From: Chitinophagales bacterium
GTDB taxonomy: Bacteria > Bacteroidota > Bacteroidia > Chitinophagales > Chitinophagaceae
DNA: 35,778 bases
Direction of reading: 5' to 3'
Assembly: GCA_025353485.1 (NCBI GenBank)
Contig: JANXQO010000184.1
Coordinates: 1 to 35,778 of the forward strand
Shown: piece by piece, positions 13,838-22,986 of the stretch
Layout: each line of letters begins with the position of its first letter
How positions within the stretch are numbered: the first letter of the stretch is position 1
Notes under the pieces: generated by a model
Databases searched by the model: none
What the model was told of the DNA's origin: nothing
Seen by the model: only the letters and a program-made list of their open reading frames with translations
Position numbers and translations under genes: made by a program

Positions 13838-15151
13838 TTAGATAATAAGATTTAATAGTAACACACCTCCTAATCCTACCAAAGCAATGATAGATTCCAT
13901 TGCTGTCCATGAACGAATGGTATCTTTAATGCTGAGGTTAAAATATTCTTTAAATAACCAAAAACCGGAATCGTTTACATGAGAACAAAATAAACTTCCT
14001 GCACCAATAGCCAGCACCATTAAATTTGGATTTACATGAGTTTGTGCTATTACCGGCGAAATAATCCCCGCTGTTGTTAAACCCGCAACGGTAGCAGAAC
14101 CCACACAAACTCTGATGATAGCAGCCATCAGCCAGGCGAGCACAAGAGGATGAATATTTATGCCATTTAATTGTGCAGCGATCTGGTCACTTACGCCACT
14201 ATCTGTAAGCACTTGTTTTAAAGTACCAGCACTTCCAATTATAAGCAGGATCATCGCAATATCTTTTACAGAATCTGCATAAATCAACATTATTGATTTA
14301 ATGCTTTTGCCCTGCTTTATGCCGAGTGTAAAAGTAGCTACCGCAAGTGATATCAACATTACTACAGAAGGTTCTGCAAAAAAAGAAATGATTGGTTTTA
14401 GCGCAGGTTGAACAGGAATTAAAAATGGAATAACCGTTGCCAGGATAAGAAGAATTACAGGCAGCAATGCAGATAAGAAACTACTTACAGCGCCGGGTAA
14501 TTGCTCCGCAGATAATGTTGCAGGTTGAAATGTTTGCAATGGAACTGAATGAATACTTTTTAATGTTCTTGAAAACAAAGGGCCCGCAATAATAATTGCC
14601 GGGAAAGCAATAATGATCCCATATAATAGTGTTACCCCGAGGTTAGCATGAAACTGCACTACTAAAGCCGTTGGTGCAGGGTGCGGTGGCAGAAATCCAA
14701 ATGTAACAGACAATGCGGCAAGCATGGGTAAGCCTATATATATAGCATGCAGTTTATATTGATATACTACAGAAAAAATAAGTGGCACCATTAACACAAA
14801 TCCTACGCCGTAAAAAAGTGGAATGCCTATTATAAATCCTGTAACAACCAATGCCCATTGAATATATTTTTCTCCAAAGGCATTCATCATTACCGCAGCT
14901 ATCTTTTGCGCAGCGCCACTTTCAGCAACCAGCTTGCCCAACATAGCGCCTAACACAATTATAACAACCAATGAACCCAATGTATCACCGAGGCCTTTTT
15001 GCACAGACCCGATAATTTTATTAAATGGAATACCAAGCAGCAGGCCTGCTATTATTGAAACGACGAGGAATGCAAGAAATGGATTAAGCTTAACCCATGA
15101 TATTAAAAGTACCAGGCTAACTATGGAAAGAAAAATTATTAAGAAAGTCAT
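13838..15151 (-). CDS. GntP family permease (gluconate / D-serine type symporter)
   Basis: This inner-membrane proton symporter belongs to the GntP family, whose members carry gluconate, other sugar acids or D-serine (DsdX). It has 437 residues and about a dozen membrane segments. Family signs include the N-terminal NPFLAFLVVSIIAGLLLGIP, the GGLGDTLG-like stretch (QKGLGDTLGSLVVIIVLGAM), GFLPPHPAPTALVV and CVGSATVAGLTTAGIISP. It is the first gene of the minus-strand unit with the RidA and M19 genes, and is divergent from the deacetylase gene at 15259. The substrate cannot be read from sequence; RidA and dipeptidase neighbours make a D-amino acid or hydroxy acid more likely than gluconate (inference). 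Confidence 0.9.
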   Translation of the reverse strand: MTFLIIFLSIVSLVLLISWVKLNPFLAFLVVSIIAGLLLGIPFNKIIGSVQKGLGDTLGSLVVIIVLGAMLGKLVAESGAAQKIAAVMMNAFGEKYIQWALVVTGFIIGIPLFYGVGFVLMVPLIFSVVYQYKLHAIYIGLPMLAALSVTFGFLPPHPAPTALVVQFHANLGVTLLYGIIIAFPAIIIAGPLFSRTLKSIHSVPLQTFQPATLSAEQLPGAVSSFLSALLPVILLILATVIPFLIPVQPALKPIISFFAEPSVVMLISLAVATFTLGIKQGKSIKSIMLIYADSVKDIAMILLIIGSAGTLKQVLTDSGVSDQIAAQLNGINIHPLVLAWLMAAIIRVCVGSATVAGLTTAGIISPVIAQTHVNPNLMVLAIGAGSLFCSHVNDSGFWLFKEYFNLSIKDTIRSWTAMESIIALVGLGGVLLLNLII

Positions 15152-15207
15152 TGCAGTATTTATGAAACCAAAGTTTAAGATAACAAAAAAAAATTGCGAA
15201 AAGATAA

Positions 15208-15237
15208 TTTGAATTAGCTCTTACTTTCATAAATTTC
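15208..15237 (+). promoter_or_regulatory. Candidate Bacteroidota-type promoter for the deacetylase operon
   Basis: TTTG (15208-15211) is followed after 18 bp by TAAATTTC (15230-15237), close to the TTTG / TAnnTTTG consensus described for Bacteroidota housekeeping sigma factors. It lies about 20 bp before the ATG at 15259, in the divergent gap. Confidence 0.4.
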
Positions 15238-15258
15238 AGTTCACAAAAATTTATTTAA

Positions 15259-16185
15259 ATGAAAACCAGGATTATCATATTGCTAATTTGTTTTTGTTCA
15301 TCATTTGCTTATGGCCAGTTAAAATCAATCCAGGAAAGGCTTGGGTATCCTAAAAATGCAAAACTGGTCATCATTCATGCAGATGATTTGGGCATATCAC
15401 ATTCAGAGAACAGCGCATCAATAACCGCTATGGAAAAAGGTTTCGTAAGTTCAGCCAGCATCATGGTGCCCTGTCCATGGCTTTCTGAAATAGCCGCTTA
15501 TGTGCAATCAAATTCCGCAGATATTGGTTTACACTTAACATTAACAAGTGAATGGAAATATTATAAATTTGGACCGGTTACTCCGGCGGCCAAAGTACCA
15601 GGCCTTGTAAATAAAAATGGATTCTTTTATTCTTCAGTAGACAGTGTTATGCAAAATGCGACAGCAGCCGAAGTGGAAGAAGAAATCCGCAACCAGGTAA
15701 AACGTGCTATACTGTTTGGGATTCAGCCAACGCATTTAGATGCTCACATGGGCACGGTGCTGTACAGGCTTGATTTTTTAAAAGCTTATATCAAAACAGG
15801 GCACGAATTCCGGATACCTGTTTTTATTCCCCGTCAACTGGAAGCACCTCTTAAGGTTAAACTTGATACGCTGATATCGGATAAGGATGTAATAGTGGAT
15901 TATATTCTTACTGCTTCACCGGAAGATCTTAAAAAAGGAATGAAAAATTTTTATAGTAATGGTATAAAAAATATCAAGCCGGGACTTACATACCTGATCA
16001 TACATACGGCCTACGACAATGATGAAATGAAAGCAATTACAGTGGATCATCCTGATTGGGGCGCTGCCTGGCGGCAGCAGGATTTTGATTTTTTCTCAAG
16101 CCCGGAATGTGCAAAGCTTTTAAAAGAAAATAATATCTATGTAATTACATGGAAAGAAATAAGGGATAAGATTACCAGGAAATAA
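15259..16185 (+). CDS. ChbG/YdjC-family carbohydrate deacetylase, exported
   Basis: This belongs to the ChbG/HpnK (YdjC) family of metal-dependent deacetylases, which remove acetyl groups from N-acetylated sugars such as chito-oligosaccharides. It has 308 residues, beginning with a signal peptide (MKTRIIILLICFCSSFAYGQ), so it probably works in the periplasm, unlike the cytoplasmic ChbG of enterobacteria. The metal and catalytic residues are visible in IIHADDLGISHSEN, in DIGLHLTL and in PTHLDAHMGT. It starts a plus-strand set with a TIM-barrel, a NIPSNAP, a TolB-like and a GH3 gene. The 75-bp gap after it leaves open whether it is co-transcribed with them. Confidence 0.88.
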   Translation: MKTRIIILLICFCSSFAYGQLKSIQERLGYPKNAKLVIIHADDLGISHSENSASITAMEKGFVSSASIMVPCPWLSEIAAYVQSNSADIGLHLTLTSEWKYYKFGPVTPAAKVPGLVNKNGFFYSSVDSVMQNATAAEVEEEIRNQVKRAILFGIQPTHLDAHMGTVLYRLDFLKAYIKTGHEFRIPVFIPRQLEAPLKVKLDTLISDKDVIVDYILTASPEDLKKGMKNFYSNGIKNIKPGLTYLIIHTAYDNDEMKAITVDHPDWGAAWRQQDFDFFSSPECAKLLKENNIYVITWKEIRDKITRK

Positions 16186-16260
16186 AGCCTGTGGCAGTTA
16201 TTTAAAAAATGACTAAATTGAACAGTGCAATTATTCATTAAATTTTAAAAATTATTCATC

Positions 16261-17142
16261 ATGACAACAAGACGATCATTTCTTAAATCAACATCATTGG
16301 TCTCTGCAGGATTATTCATTTCACCTTCTGGTTTCAAAATTAAAACACCATTGATCGGCCTGCAATTATACACGGTTCGGGATGCTATGGGCAAAGACCC
16401 TTCAGCCACGCTTGCAAAGGTTGCACAAACTGGATATACATCGGTAGAAGGCGCTACCTACACCGGAACTAAAATGTTTTATGGAATGAGCCCTTCAGCT
16501 TTTAAAAAAGTTTTAAAACAAAACGGCCTTATAATACCAAGCGCCCATTACAGGCTTGGTGAAGAAAAAACAAAAGGCGAAATAGTGAGTGGCACGCTCT
16601 TACACGATTGGGATAAAGCTGTAGATGATGCCGCCGAAGTGGGTATTAAATACATGGTATGTGCCTATTTGTCTGAGGCTGAACGGGGAGATTTAAATCA
16701 TTATAAATATGTGGCAGACCAATTAAACATTGCAGGAGAAAGATGTAAAAAATCAGGTATCCAGTTATGTTATCACAACCATGATTTTGAATTTGTAAAA
16801 CAGAGTGATGTTTATCCATACGATATTTTAATGGCTACTGATAAAGACATGGTAAAAATGGAAATTGATTTGTATTGGGTAACAAAAGCGGGACAAGATC
16901 CCATTGCACTTTTTAATCAACATCCCGGCAGGTTTCCTCTCTGGCATGTAAAAGATATGGATAATACTACTGCAAAAGATTTTACAGAAGTAGGAAATGG
17001 TGTCATTGATTTTAAAGAAATTTTTAAATATAAAAATAAAGCGGGTATGAAATATTTTTTTGTAGAACAGGATAAATGCCCTGGTTCACCATTTGACAGT
17101 ATTACTAAAAGTATTAAGTATATAAAAGAAAATCTTGTTTAA
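16261..17142 (+). CDS. Sugar phosphate isomerase/epimerase-like TIM-barrel protein, Tat-type leader
   Basis: This is a xylose-isomerase-like (AP endonuclease family 2) TIM-barrel protein of 293 residues. The twin-arginine leader TTRRSFLKSTSLVSAGLFIS indicates export. Family features are IGLQLYTVRDAM at strand 1, CYHNHDFEF, the metal-site strand MEIDLYWV, LWHVKDMD and FFVEQDKC. Exported members of this family in Bacteroidota are usually found with glycoside hydrolases and Gfo/Idh oxidoreductases, and some act as lyases or epimerases on oxidised sugars; the reaction of this one is unknown. It is paralogous to the protein encoded at 21989-22909. A 32-bp gap leads to the NIPSNAP gene. Confidence 0.88.
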   Translation: MTTRRSFLKSTSLVSAGLFISPSGFKIKTPLIGLQLYTVRDAMGKDPSATLAKVAQTGYTSVEGATYTGTKMFYGMSPSAFKKVLKQNGLIIPSAHYRLGEEKTKGEIVSGTLLHDWDKAVDDAAEVGIKYMVCAYLSEAERGDLNHYKYVADQLNIAGERCKKSGIQLCYHNHDFEFVKQSDVYPYDILMATDKDMVKMEIDLYWVTKAGQDPIALFNQHPGRFPLWHVKDMDNTTAKDFTEVGNGVIDFKEIFKYKNKAGMKYFFVEQDKCPGSPFDSITKSIKYIKENLV

Positions 17143-17174
17143 TTTCCAGGGATAAAAAATTTAAAATAAAAAAA

Positions 17175-17960
17175 ATGCTCAAAATAAGAAACATACTTTT
17201 TATAATTGCTATGCTGGTAATATTATCTCCGGTGGTGTATAGCGCAAAGGTTCAGCATGATTTTTATCAGATAAAAATTTATCATTTAAAAACTAATGAA
17301 CAGGCTGACCAGGTTGATCAGTATTTAAAAAATGTTTACATGCCTGCGTTGCATCGCTTAGGGATTAAAAATATTGGCGTTTTTAAACCAATCGCAAATG
17401 ATACGTCTTCAGTAAAATTCCTTTATGTATTAATTCCTTTTAATTCCGCAGAAGCATGGATGAAGCTGGAGGAAAGCCTTACAAAAGATGTGGCTTATAA
17501 ATCATCAGCTAAAAATTTCAGCGAAGCCTCTGCCGATAAACCTCCATATGAAAGAATGGAATCAATCTTACTGGATGCATTTTCAGGACAGGAACATTTG
17601 TTTTTACCTGCATCAAAAAATGCTGAAAGAGTTTTTGAATTAAGAAGTTATGAAAGCCCTACAGAAAATCTTTCTGAAAAAAAAATGGCCATGTTTAATA
17701 CAGGAGGTGAGATAGATATTTTTAAACGGCTCCGTTTCAACCCCGTTTTTTATGCACATGTGGTATCAGGAAACCGCATGCCCAATTTTATGTACATGCC
17801 GGTTTTTGAAAATGTACAACAAAGAGATGCTCAATGGAAAATTTTTGGCAGTGATCCCCAATGGAAAGAAATATCTGCAAAGCCTGAAAATGAAAATAAA
17901 GTATCTGTTTCACACATTGACAGTATTTTAATGCACAGCACTTCCTATTCAGATTATTAA
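17175..17960 (+). CDS. NIPSNAP family protein, exported
   Basis: This 261-residue protein has a hydrophobic N-terminal leader (KIRNILFIIAMLVILSPVV) and two ferredoxin-like NIPSNAP-type repeats. The first begins at FYQIKIYHLKTNEQADQVDQ; the second begins at VFELRSYESPTEN and ends in FGSDPQWKEISAKPEN, a typical family C-terminus. NIPSNAP proteins belong to the dimeric alpha/beta-barrel group and have no settled biochemical function. The close spacing (32 bp upstream, 16 bp downstream) puts it in the same transcript as the TIM-barrel and TolB-like genes, so a role in handling a sugar-derived intermediate is plausible but unproven. Confidence 0.85.
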   Translation: MLKIRNILFIIAMLVILSPVVYSAKVQHDFYQIKIYHLKTNEQADQVDQYLKNVYMPALHRLGIKNIGVFKPIANDTSSVKFLYVLIPFNSAEAWMKLEESLTKDVAYKSSAKNFSEASADKPPYERMESILLDAFSGQEHLFLPASKNAERVFELRSYESPTENLSEKKMAMFNTGGEIDIFKRLRFNPVFYAHVVSGNRMPNFMYMPVFENVQQRDAQWKIFGSDPQWKEISAKPENENKVSVSHIDSILMHSTSYSDY

Positions 17961-17976
17961 TTTTTTAAAATTTTAT

Positions 17977-19488
17977 ATGCATTTAAAAACAGTTCACTTC
18001 AAAATAATTATGATAGCTTCTTGCCTTTTTCTCACCGGCATAAATTCTTCTTCACAAAATGTCGGTGTTTTTGAAAATCATAATGATGTAGGTAAAATTT
18101 TGCATCCCGGCAATGCAACATACAATGCTTATACAGGCATTTATGATCTGTCAGGTTCAGGTGCTAATATCTGGTCTACGCATGATGACTTTCATTATTT
18201 GTGGAAACGAATGAAGGGCAATTTTATAGTACAGGCAAGAGGAAAATTATTGGGTAAAGGTATTGAGCAACATCGCAAATTTGGTTGGATGGTTCGCACT
18301 ACTCTTGACAGCAGCGCTGCAATGGTTGCGGCTACTATTCATGGCGATGGGCTTACTTCTCTGCAATGGCGCAAGTTGCCTCATACAGATGTTGAAGAAA
18401 CAAAATTTACAATCAGCGCTCCGGATGTAGTTCAGTTAGAAAGAAAAGGCAATCAATACATCATGTCGGTAGCTCATTTTGGAGAGCCATTTGTAACCGA
18501 ACAAATCACTGATGTTGATTTATCAGATGATGTATATGTTGGTTTATTTATCTGCTCACATAATAAAGATGTTTTAGAAAAAGTTTCCTTTGATAACGTT
18601 AGAATTATCATACCTGCAAAAGATGATTTTGTGGCTTACAAAAAATATCTTGGCAGCCACATTGAAACTATGGATGTTGTTACCGGAAGGCGTGATATCA
18701 TGTACTCATCACCGGTTTCTTTACAGGCGCCTAACTGGACGCCTGATGGGAGTGCACTTATCTATAACAGCAATGGATTGATGTATCGCTTTGATATTAA
18801 AAAAAGGATACCCGAAGTTATTAATACGGGGTTGGTAAAAAATAATAATAACGATCATGTTATTTCTTTTAATGGAAAAATGTTGGGACTAAGCGGCGCA
18901 AGTGTTGATGGAAAGTACAACTCCGTTGTTTATACAGTTCCAATAAATGGGGGTGAACCAAAACAGATAACACCTACAGGCCCTTCTTATTTACATGGTT
19001 GGTCACCTGATGGCAAGTATTTAGTGTTCACAGGCCAACGCAATAATGAATTTGATATTTATAAAATTCCGTCAAATGGTGGAGAAGAAATTCGCCTCAC
19101 AACTTCCCCGGGATTAGATGATGGATCAGAATACAGCCCTGATGGTAAATACATTTATTTTAATTCAGTTAGAAGTGGTACAATGCAATTATGGCGAATG
19201 AAGCCTGATGGCAGCAACCAGCAGCAAATTACTAATGATGAATATAATAATTGGTTTGCACACATATCACCCGATGGCAAGTGGATAGTTTGCTTAACTT
19301 TTATGAAAGATATTAATCCTAGTGATCATCCTTTTTATAAACATGTTTACTTACGAATATTACCCGCAAATGGTGGCAAGCCTAAAATAATTGCATATTT
19401 ATACGGAGGGCAAGGTTCTATCAACACACCATCATGGTCGCCTGATAGTAAAAAAATTGCTTTCGTTAGTAATACTGATTTGCAATAA
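17977..19488 (+). CDS. TolB-like PD40 beta-propeller protein with N-terminal lectin-like domain
   Basis: This 503-residue exported protein starts with a signal peptide (FKIIMIASCLFLTGINSSSQ). Residues about 30-210 look like a concanavalin-type sandwich of the DUF1349 kind (KRMKGNFIVQARGKLLGKG, KFGWMVRTTLDSSAAMVAA). Residues about 230-500 carry PD40/WD40-like propeller blades with recurring PxWTPDGS, GWSPDGKYLVFTG, YSPDGKYIYFNS, ISPDGKWIVC and SWSPDSKKIAFVS motifs. It is a binding or scaffold protein by fold; no enzyme motif is seen. The stop after SNTDLQ follows the last blade strand, so the protein is probably complete. The GH3 gene starts 49 bp downstream. Confidence 0.85.
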   Translation: MHLKTVHFKIIMIASCLFLTGINSSSQNVGVFENHNDVGKILHPGNATYNAYTGIYDLSGSGANIWSTHDDFHYLWKRMKGNFIVQARGKLLGKGIEQHRKFGWMVRTTLDSSAAMVAATIHGDGLTSLQWRKLPHTDVEETKFTISAPDVVQLERKGNQYIMSVAHFGEPFVTEQITDVDLSDDVYVGLFICSHNKDVLEKVSFDNVRIIIPAKDDFVAYKKYLGSHIETMDVVTGRRDIMYSSPVSLQAPNWTPDGSALIYNSNGLMYRFDIKKRIPEVINTGLVKNNNNDHVISFNGKMLGLSGASVDGKYNSVVYTVPINGGEPKQITPTGPSYLHGWSPDGKYLVFTGQRNNEFDIYKIPSNGGEEIRLTTSPGLDDGSEYSPDGKYIYFNSVRSGTMQLWRMKPDGSNQQQITNDEYNNWFAHISPDGKWIVCLTFMKDINPSDHPFYKHVYLRILPANGGKPKIIAYLYGGQGSINTPSWSPDSKKIAFVSNTDLQ

Positions 19489-19537
19489 TAATTGTTATCT
19501 AAAAAAAAATATTAAAATTCTATTCAAAAAAATTAAT

Positions 19538-21817
19538 ATGAAATATAAAATAAGAAGAAGCCACATCATAATTTTTTTATTCATTCTAATCGTTGTATTG
19601 CCTGTAGGGGGTAAAGCTCAAAATGCTAATGCTACTAAGATCAATGCCATGATAAAGCAAATGACCTTAGAAGAAAAGGTAGGACAAATGGCCCAGGTAT
19701 CCATTGAATCTTTAGGAAGTATGCAAAATGGAAATTTTGTTTTCAACCAGGATAAATTCAGAGATGCTGTAATTAATTATAAGATAGGTTCACTATTAAA
19801 TACGCCTGGCCTGATGAATCCTCAACAATGGAATGGCATTATTGAGCAAATACAAAATGCCACAAAAGAAACCCGAATGAAGATCCCGGTTTTATATGGC
19901 CTCGATGATAATCATGGTGTTAATTATGTTGCAGGCGCTACACTTTTCCCCCAGGAAATAGGACAGGCGGCTACATGGAATCGTCAATTGGTTTTTGATG
20001 GGGCAGTTATTACGGCTTACGAATCAAGAGCAGCAAGTGTTCCCTGGACATTTTCGCCGGTATTGGATTTAGGCTCAAACCCACAATGGCCACGCATTTG
20101 GGAAGATTATGGAGAAGATCCTTACCTCAGTTCGGAGATGGGAGTTCAATTTGTAAAAGGCATTCAGGATCCGTTAGGAAGCAAAGAAAAACTTGCAGTA
20201 AGTGTAAAACATTACATGGCTTATTCTGATCCCAAATCGGGCCACGACAGAAGTGATGCATGGATACCCGAACATTATTTGCGGGAATATCATTTACCGC
20301 CATTCCGTGCTGTAGTGGATGCAGGCGCAAGAACAGTGATGGTAAATTCAGCATTGATCAACGGTATACCTACACATATCAATAAACACATGCTTACTGA
20401 TATTATGAAAAAAGAATTGGGCTTTACTGGATTTATTGTTTCTGATTGGCAGGATATTGAAAATGTATATCGTCGTGATCATATTACAAAAGATGTAAAG
20501 GAAGCCATCATGCTGGCGATAAATGCCGGCATTGATATGTCAATGATCCCGTATGATTACAATGAATTTTGTACTGACCTTATTGCATTGGTTAAAGAAG
20601 GAAAAGTTTCCATAAGCAGGATTGATGATGCTGTTACAAGAATTTTGAGAGTGAAACATGAACTGCAGATTTTTGAAACTCCTGTAACATATCTAAAAGA
20701 TTATCCAAAATTTGGAAGTACAGCATTTGAAAAAGCGGCATACAATACGGCTGCAGAATCCATCACGCTTTTAAAAAATACAAATAATATTTTACCCTTA
20801 CCAAAAAATGCAAAAGTGTTGGTAACGGGGCCAAATGCCAATTCTATGAGAACATTAAATGGTGGATGGACCTATACATGGCAGGGAGAAAAAACGGATG
20901 AATATGCGCAACGATACAACACTATTTTAGAAGCCATGCAAAAAAAATTCGGAAGCGATAATGTAAAATATGAAACAGGTGTTGCTTATAATATGAAAGG
21001 GAAATATTACGAAGATTCTGTTGTAAATATTGATGCAGCAATACAGGCTGTGGCCGGTGTAGATTATGTTTTACTATGCATTGGAGAAAACAGTTATACT
21101 GAAACGCCTGGCAACCTTAATGATTTGAATTTATCAGATAACCAGCTTTTATTGGCGCAGGCAATGATCAAAACCGGTAAGCCTGTTATTATTATTTTAA
21201 ATGAAGGCCGCCCAAGAATTATTAACAGGATAGAACCCGGCGCTGCAGCTATTTTACATCTTTATCTTCCCGGAAATTTTGGTGCAGATGCATTGGCTGG
21301 TATTCTCACCGGCGATGTAAATCCAAGTGGCAAACTTCCCATTACTTACCCCGGGCATATCAATTCATTAGCAGGCTACATTCATAAACCGTCCGAAGGA
21401 AATGGTAACCCGCAAGGTGGCGAATCCGATACTCAATTTCAATTTGGATTTGGATTATCCTATACTTCATTTGAATACAGCAACCTGGGTATTAATAAAA
21501 AGAGTTTTTCGCCGGGTGAAACTGCAACCATCAATGTTACTGTAAAAAATACGGGTAATCGTGAAGGAAAAGAAGTGGTTCAGTTATTTGTTTCTGACCT
21601 GATTGCTTCTTTAACTCCTGATGTAAAAAGATTAAGAGGCTTTGAAAAAATTGATTTAAAACCGGGTGAATCCAAAACAGTAACATTTAAACTGCCTTTA
21701 AAAGATCTTGCATTTGTAAATACAGATAATAAGAGAACGCTGGAAGCAGGTGATTTTAAAATACTGATAGCCAATCAAACAATATTATTTATGGTAAATA
21801 AAACTATTGTTTTTTAA
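19538..21817 (+). CDS. Glycoside hydrolase family 3, exo-beta-glucanase type
   Basis: This is a secreted GH3 retaining beta-glucosidase/exo-glucanase. The reading frame is open from 19391, but ATG at 19538 is chosen because it begins a signal peptide (RRSHIIIFLFILIVVLPVGG, cleavage near GKAQ) and avoids a long overlap with the TolB-like gene; the protein is then 759 residues. The nucleophile is D303 in GFIVSDWQD. The substrate-binding KHYMAYSDPKSGHDRSD follows the usual GH3 layout. In the second domain, GGWTYTWQG and GENSYTETPG closely resemble the barley exo-1,3/1,4-beta-glucanase, making E517 the likely acid/base. A fibronectin-III-like domain ends the protein (NVTVKNTGNREGKEVVQLFV). Beta-glucan or laminarin oligomers are the probable substrates. 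It is the last gene of the plus-strand set. Confidence 0.92.
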   Translation: MKYKIRRSHIIIFLFILIVVLPVGGKAQNANATKINAMIKQMTLEEKVGQMAQVSIESLGSMQNGNFVFNQDKFRDAVINYKIGSLLNTPGLMNPQQWNGIIEQIQNATKETRMKIPVLYGLDDNHGVNYVAGATLFPQEIGQAATWNRQLVFDGAVITAYESRAASVPWTFSPVLDLGSNPQWPRIWEDYGEDPYLSSEMGVQFVKGIQDPLGSKEKLAVSVKHYMAYSDPKSGHDRSDAWIPEHYLREYHLPPFRAVVDAGARTVMVNSALINGIPTHINKHMLTDIMKKELGFTGFIVSDWQDIENVYRRDHITKDVKEAIMLAINAGIDMSMIPYDYNEFCTDLIALVKEGKVSISRIDDAVTRILRVKHELQIFETPVTYLKDYPKFGSTAFEKAAYNTAAESITLLKNTNNILPLPKNAKVLVTGPNANSMRTLNGGWTYTWQGEKTDEYAQRYNTILEAMQKKFGSDNVKYETGVAYNMKGKYYEDSVVNIDAAIQAVAGVDYVLLCIGENSYTETPGNLNDLNLSDNQLLLAQAMIKTGKPVIIILNEGRPRIINRIEPGAAAILHLYLPGNFGADALAGILTGDVNPSGKLPITYPGHINSLAGYIHKPSEGNGNPQGGESDTQFQFGFGLSYTSFEYSNLGINKKSFSPGETATINVTVKNTGNREGKEVVQLFVSDLIASLTPDVKRLRGFEKIDLKPGESKTVTFKLPLKDLAFVNTDNKRTLEAGDFKILIANQTILFMVNKTIVF

Positions 21818-21842
21818 AATAACATTCCAAATCAATTAGGGT

Positions 21843-21863
21843 AGCTTTTGTTTTCAGAAAGCT
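21843..21863. terminator. Weak hairpin between convergent genes
   Basis: AGCTTT (21843-21848) and AAAGCT (21858-21863) form a 6-bp stem around a 9-base loop, followed by TTCATTGTTT. It lies between the GH3 gene and the convergent TIM-barrel gene and could end transcription, but the stem is short. The rest of the 21818-21988 gap is A-rich with nothing else seen. Confidence 0.25.
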
Positions 21864-21988
21864 TTCATTGTTTATCTAATGGCAGCATTAATATTTTGTG
21901 CAGACATAAAAAAATTGAAAAAAAAAACAAAACAAAAACAGGTATTAATCACATTAGCATTTTAAAACTTATGCCAGATGATAAATTA

Positions 21989-22909
21989 TCAGTATCCCCA
22001 TTTTTTCATAATGTTTAAATCTTCTTTAGCACATTCAATGGGCGTTTTTCCCTGGTAAGATTCCTGTTCAATAATGAATTCAGTTGTACCCCCCGATTTT
22101 TTGAATTGATTGACAATTTCTTTAACAGGCAAAAGGCCTTTACCTAATATAGTGCTTTCAAAATTATCATTCATCTCTCCTTTGTTGGTTGCTTTTATTT
22201 CATCTTTTACATGCATGCTTTCAAATCTTCCGGGATATTTTTTCAGAATCTCCAGTGCTCTTCCACCGGCTCCATACATATTCCCTATATCGATTTGTTG
22301 TAACACTAATGCAGGGTCAGTTTTATCCAGTATAATATCATAAAGCTGGATACCATTCAAAGAATATTTAAATTCAAAATCGTGATTATGGTATCCGAAT
22401 TTTAGCCCTGATTTTTTACATAGCTCGCCTGATTTATTAAATACATCAAGGAAGCCAACAAGGCCGTCATAATTTTTCCGAAGACTCTCATCGAGCCAGG
22501 GGCTTATCACATAGTGCTGGCCCACAGTTGCAGCATCTTCAACAGTTTGTTTCCATACATCAGTAAAATCATTGGTTGTCTTATCCCAATGTTTATCATT
22601 CATTACCGTATGGCCGCTTGGCATTTGCAAACCAAGATCATCCAGAAGTTTTTTAAACTCTGTTGCTGAATATCCATAAAATTTACGATCAACATAATTA
22701 GCGTGTTCCACATTCCTGTATCCCATTGCAGCTAATTGCTTTAATGTGCCCAGGGGATCTTTTTTCATATCATCACGAACAGAATATAATTGTATACCCA
22801 ATGTAGTTTTCATAGCGCTTGTATTTGCAAATAGATCATTGGAGAAAAGCATAGTTCCTGCAAGCGACAGGGAACCGTTTACAACAAATTTTCTTCTTGA
22901 TAGTTTCAT
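21989..22909 (-). CDS. Sugar phosphate isomerase/epimerase-like TIM-barrel protein, Tat-type leader (second copy)
   Basis: This 306-residue exported TIM-barrel protein is of the xylose-isomerase-like group. The leader KLSRRKFVVNGSLSLAGTML has the twin arginines. Core motifs parallel the 16261-17142 protein: LGIQLYSVRDDMKKDP, YRNVEHANYVDRKFYG, FGYHNHDFEF, QQIDIGNMYG, ESMHVKDE and EFIIEQESY. The two are clear paralogues but diverge enough to have different substrates. The gene follows the Gfo/Idh gene on the minus strand with a 77-bp gap, a pairing often seen in Bacteroidota glycan loci. The exact reaction is unknown. Confidence 0.88.
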   Translation of the reverse strand: MKLSRRKFVVNGSLSLAGTMLFSNDLFANTSAMKTTLGIQLYSVRDDMKKDPLGTLKQLAAMGYRNVEHANYVDRKFYGYSATEFKKLLDDLGLQMPSGHTVMNDKHWDKTTNDFTDVWKQTVEDAATVGQHYVISPWLDESLRKNYDGLVGFLDVFNKSGELCKKSGLKFGYHNHDFEFKYSLNGIQLYDIILDKTDPALVLQQIDIGNMYGAGGRALEILKKYPGRFESMHVKDEIKATNKGEMNDNFESTILGKGLLPVKEIVNQFKKSGGTTEFIIEQESYQGKTPIECAKEDLNIMKKWGY

Positions 22910-22986
22910 ATTTTGTAGATTTTAATGTAGAGAAATAAAATATTATTTAGAAAGAGTTATTGAATGTAATTATGTAGCTGTCTCCA

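Noticed and set aside
19440-19488. Truncation of the TolB-like protein
   Set aside because: The stop follows a complete SWSPDSKKIAFVS blade motif, a usual end point for this kind of propeller protein.
19391-19537. Upstream extension of the first GH3 reading frame
   Set aside because: The extra 49 residues overlap the TolB-like gene in another frame and precede a clear signal peptide; ATG at 19538 is the better start.
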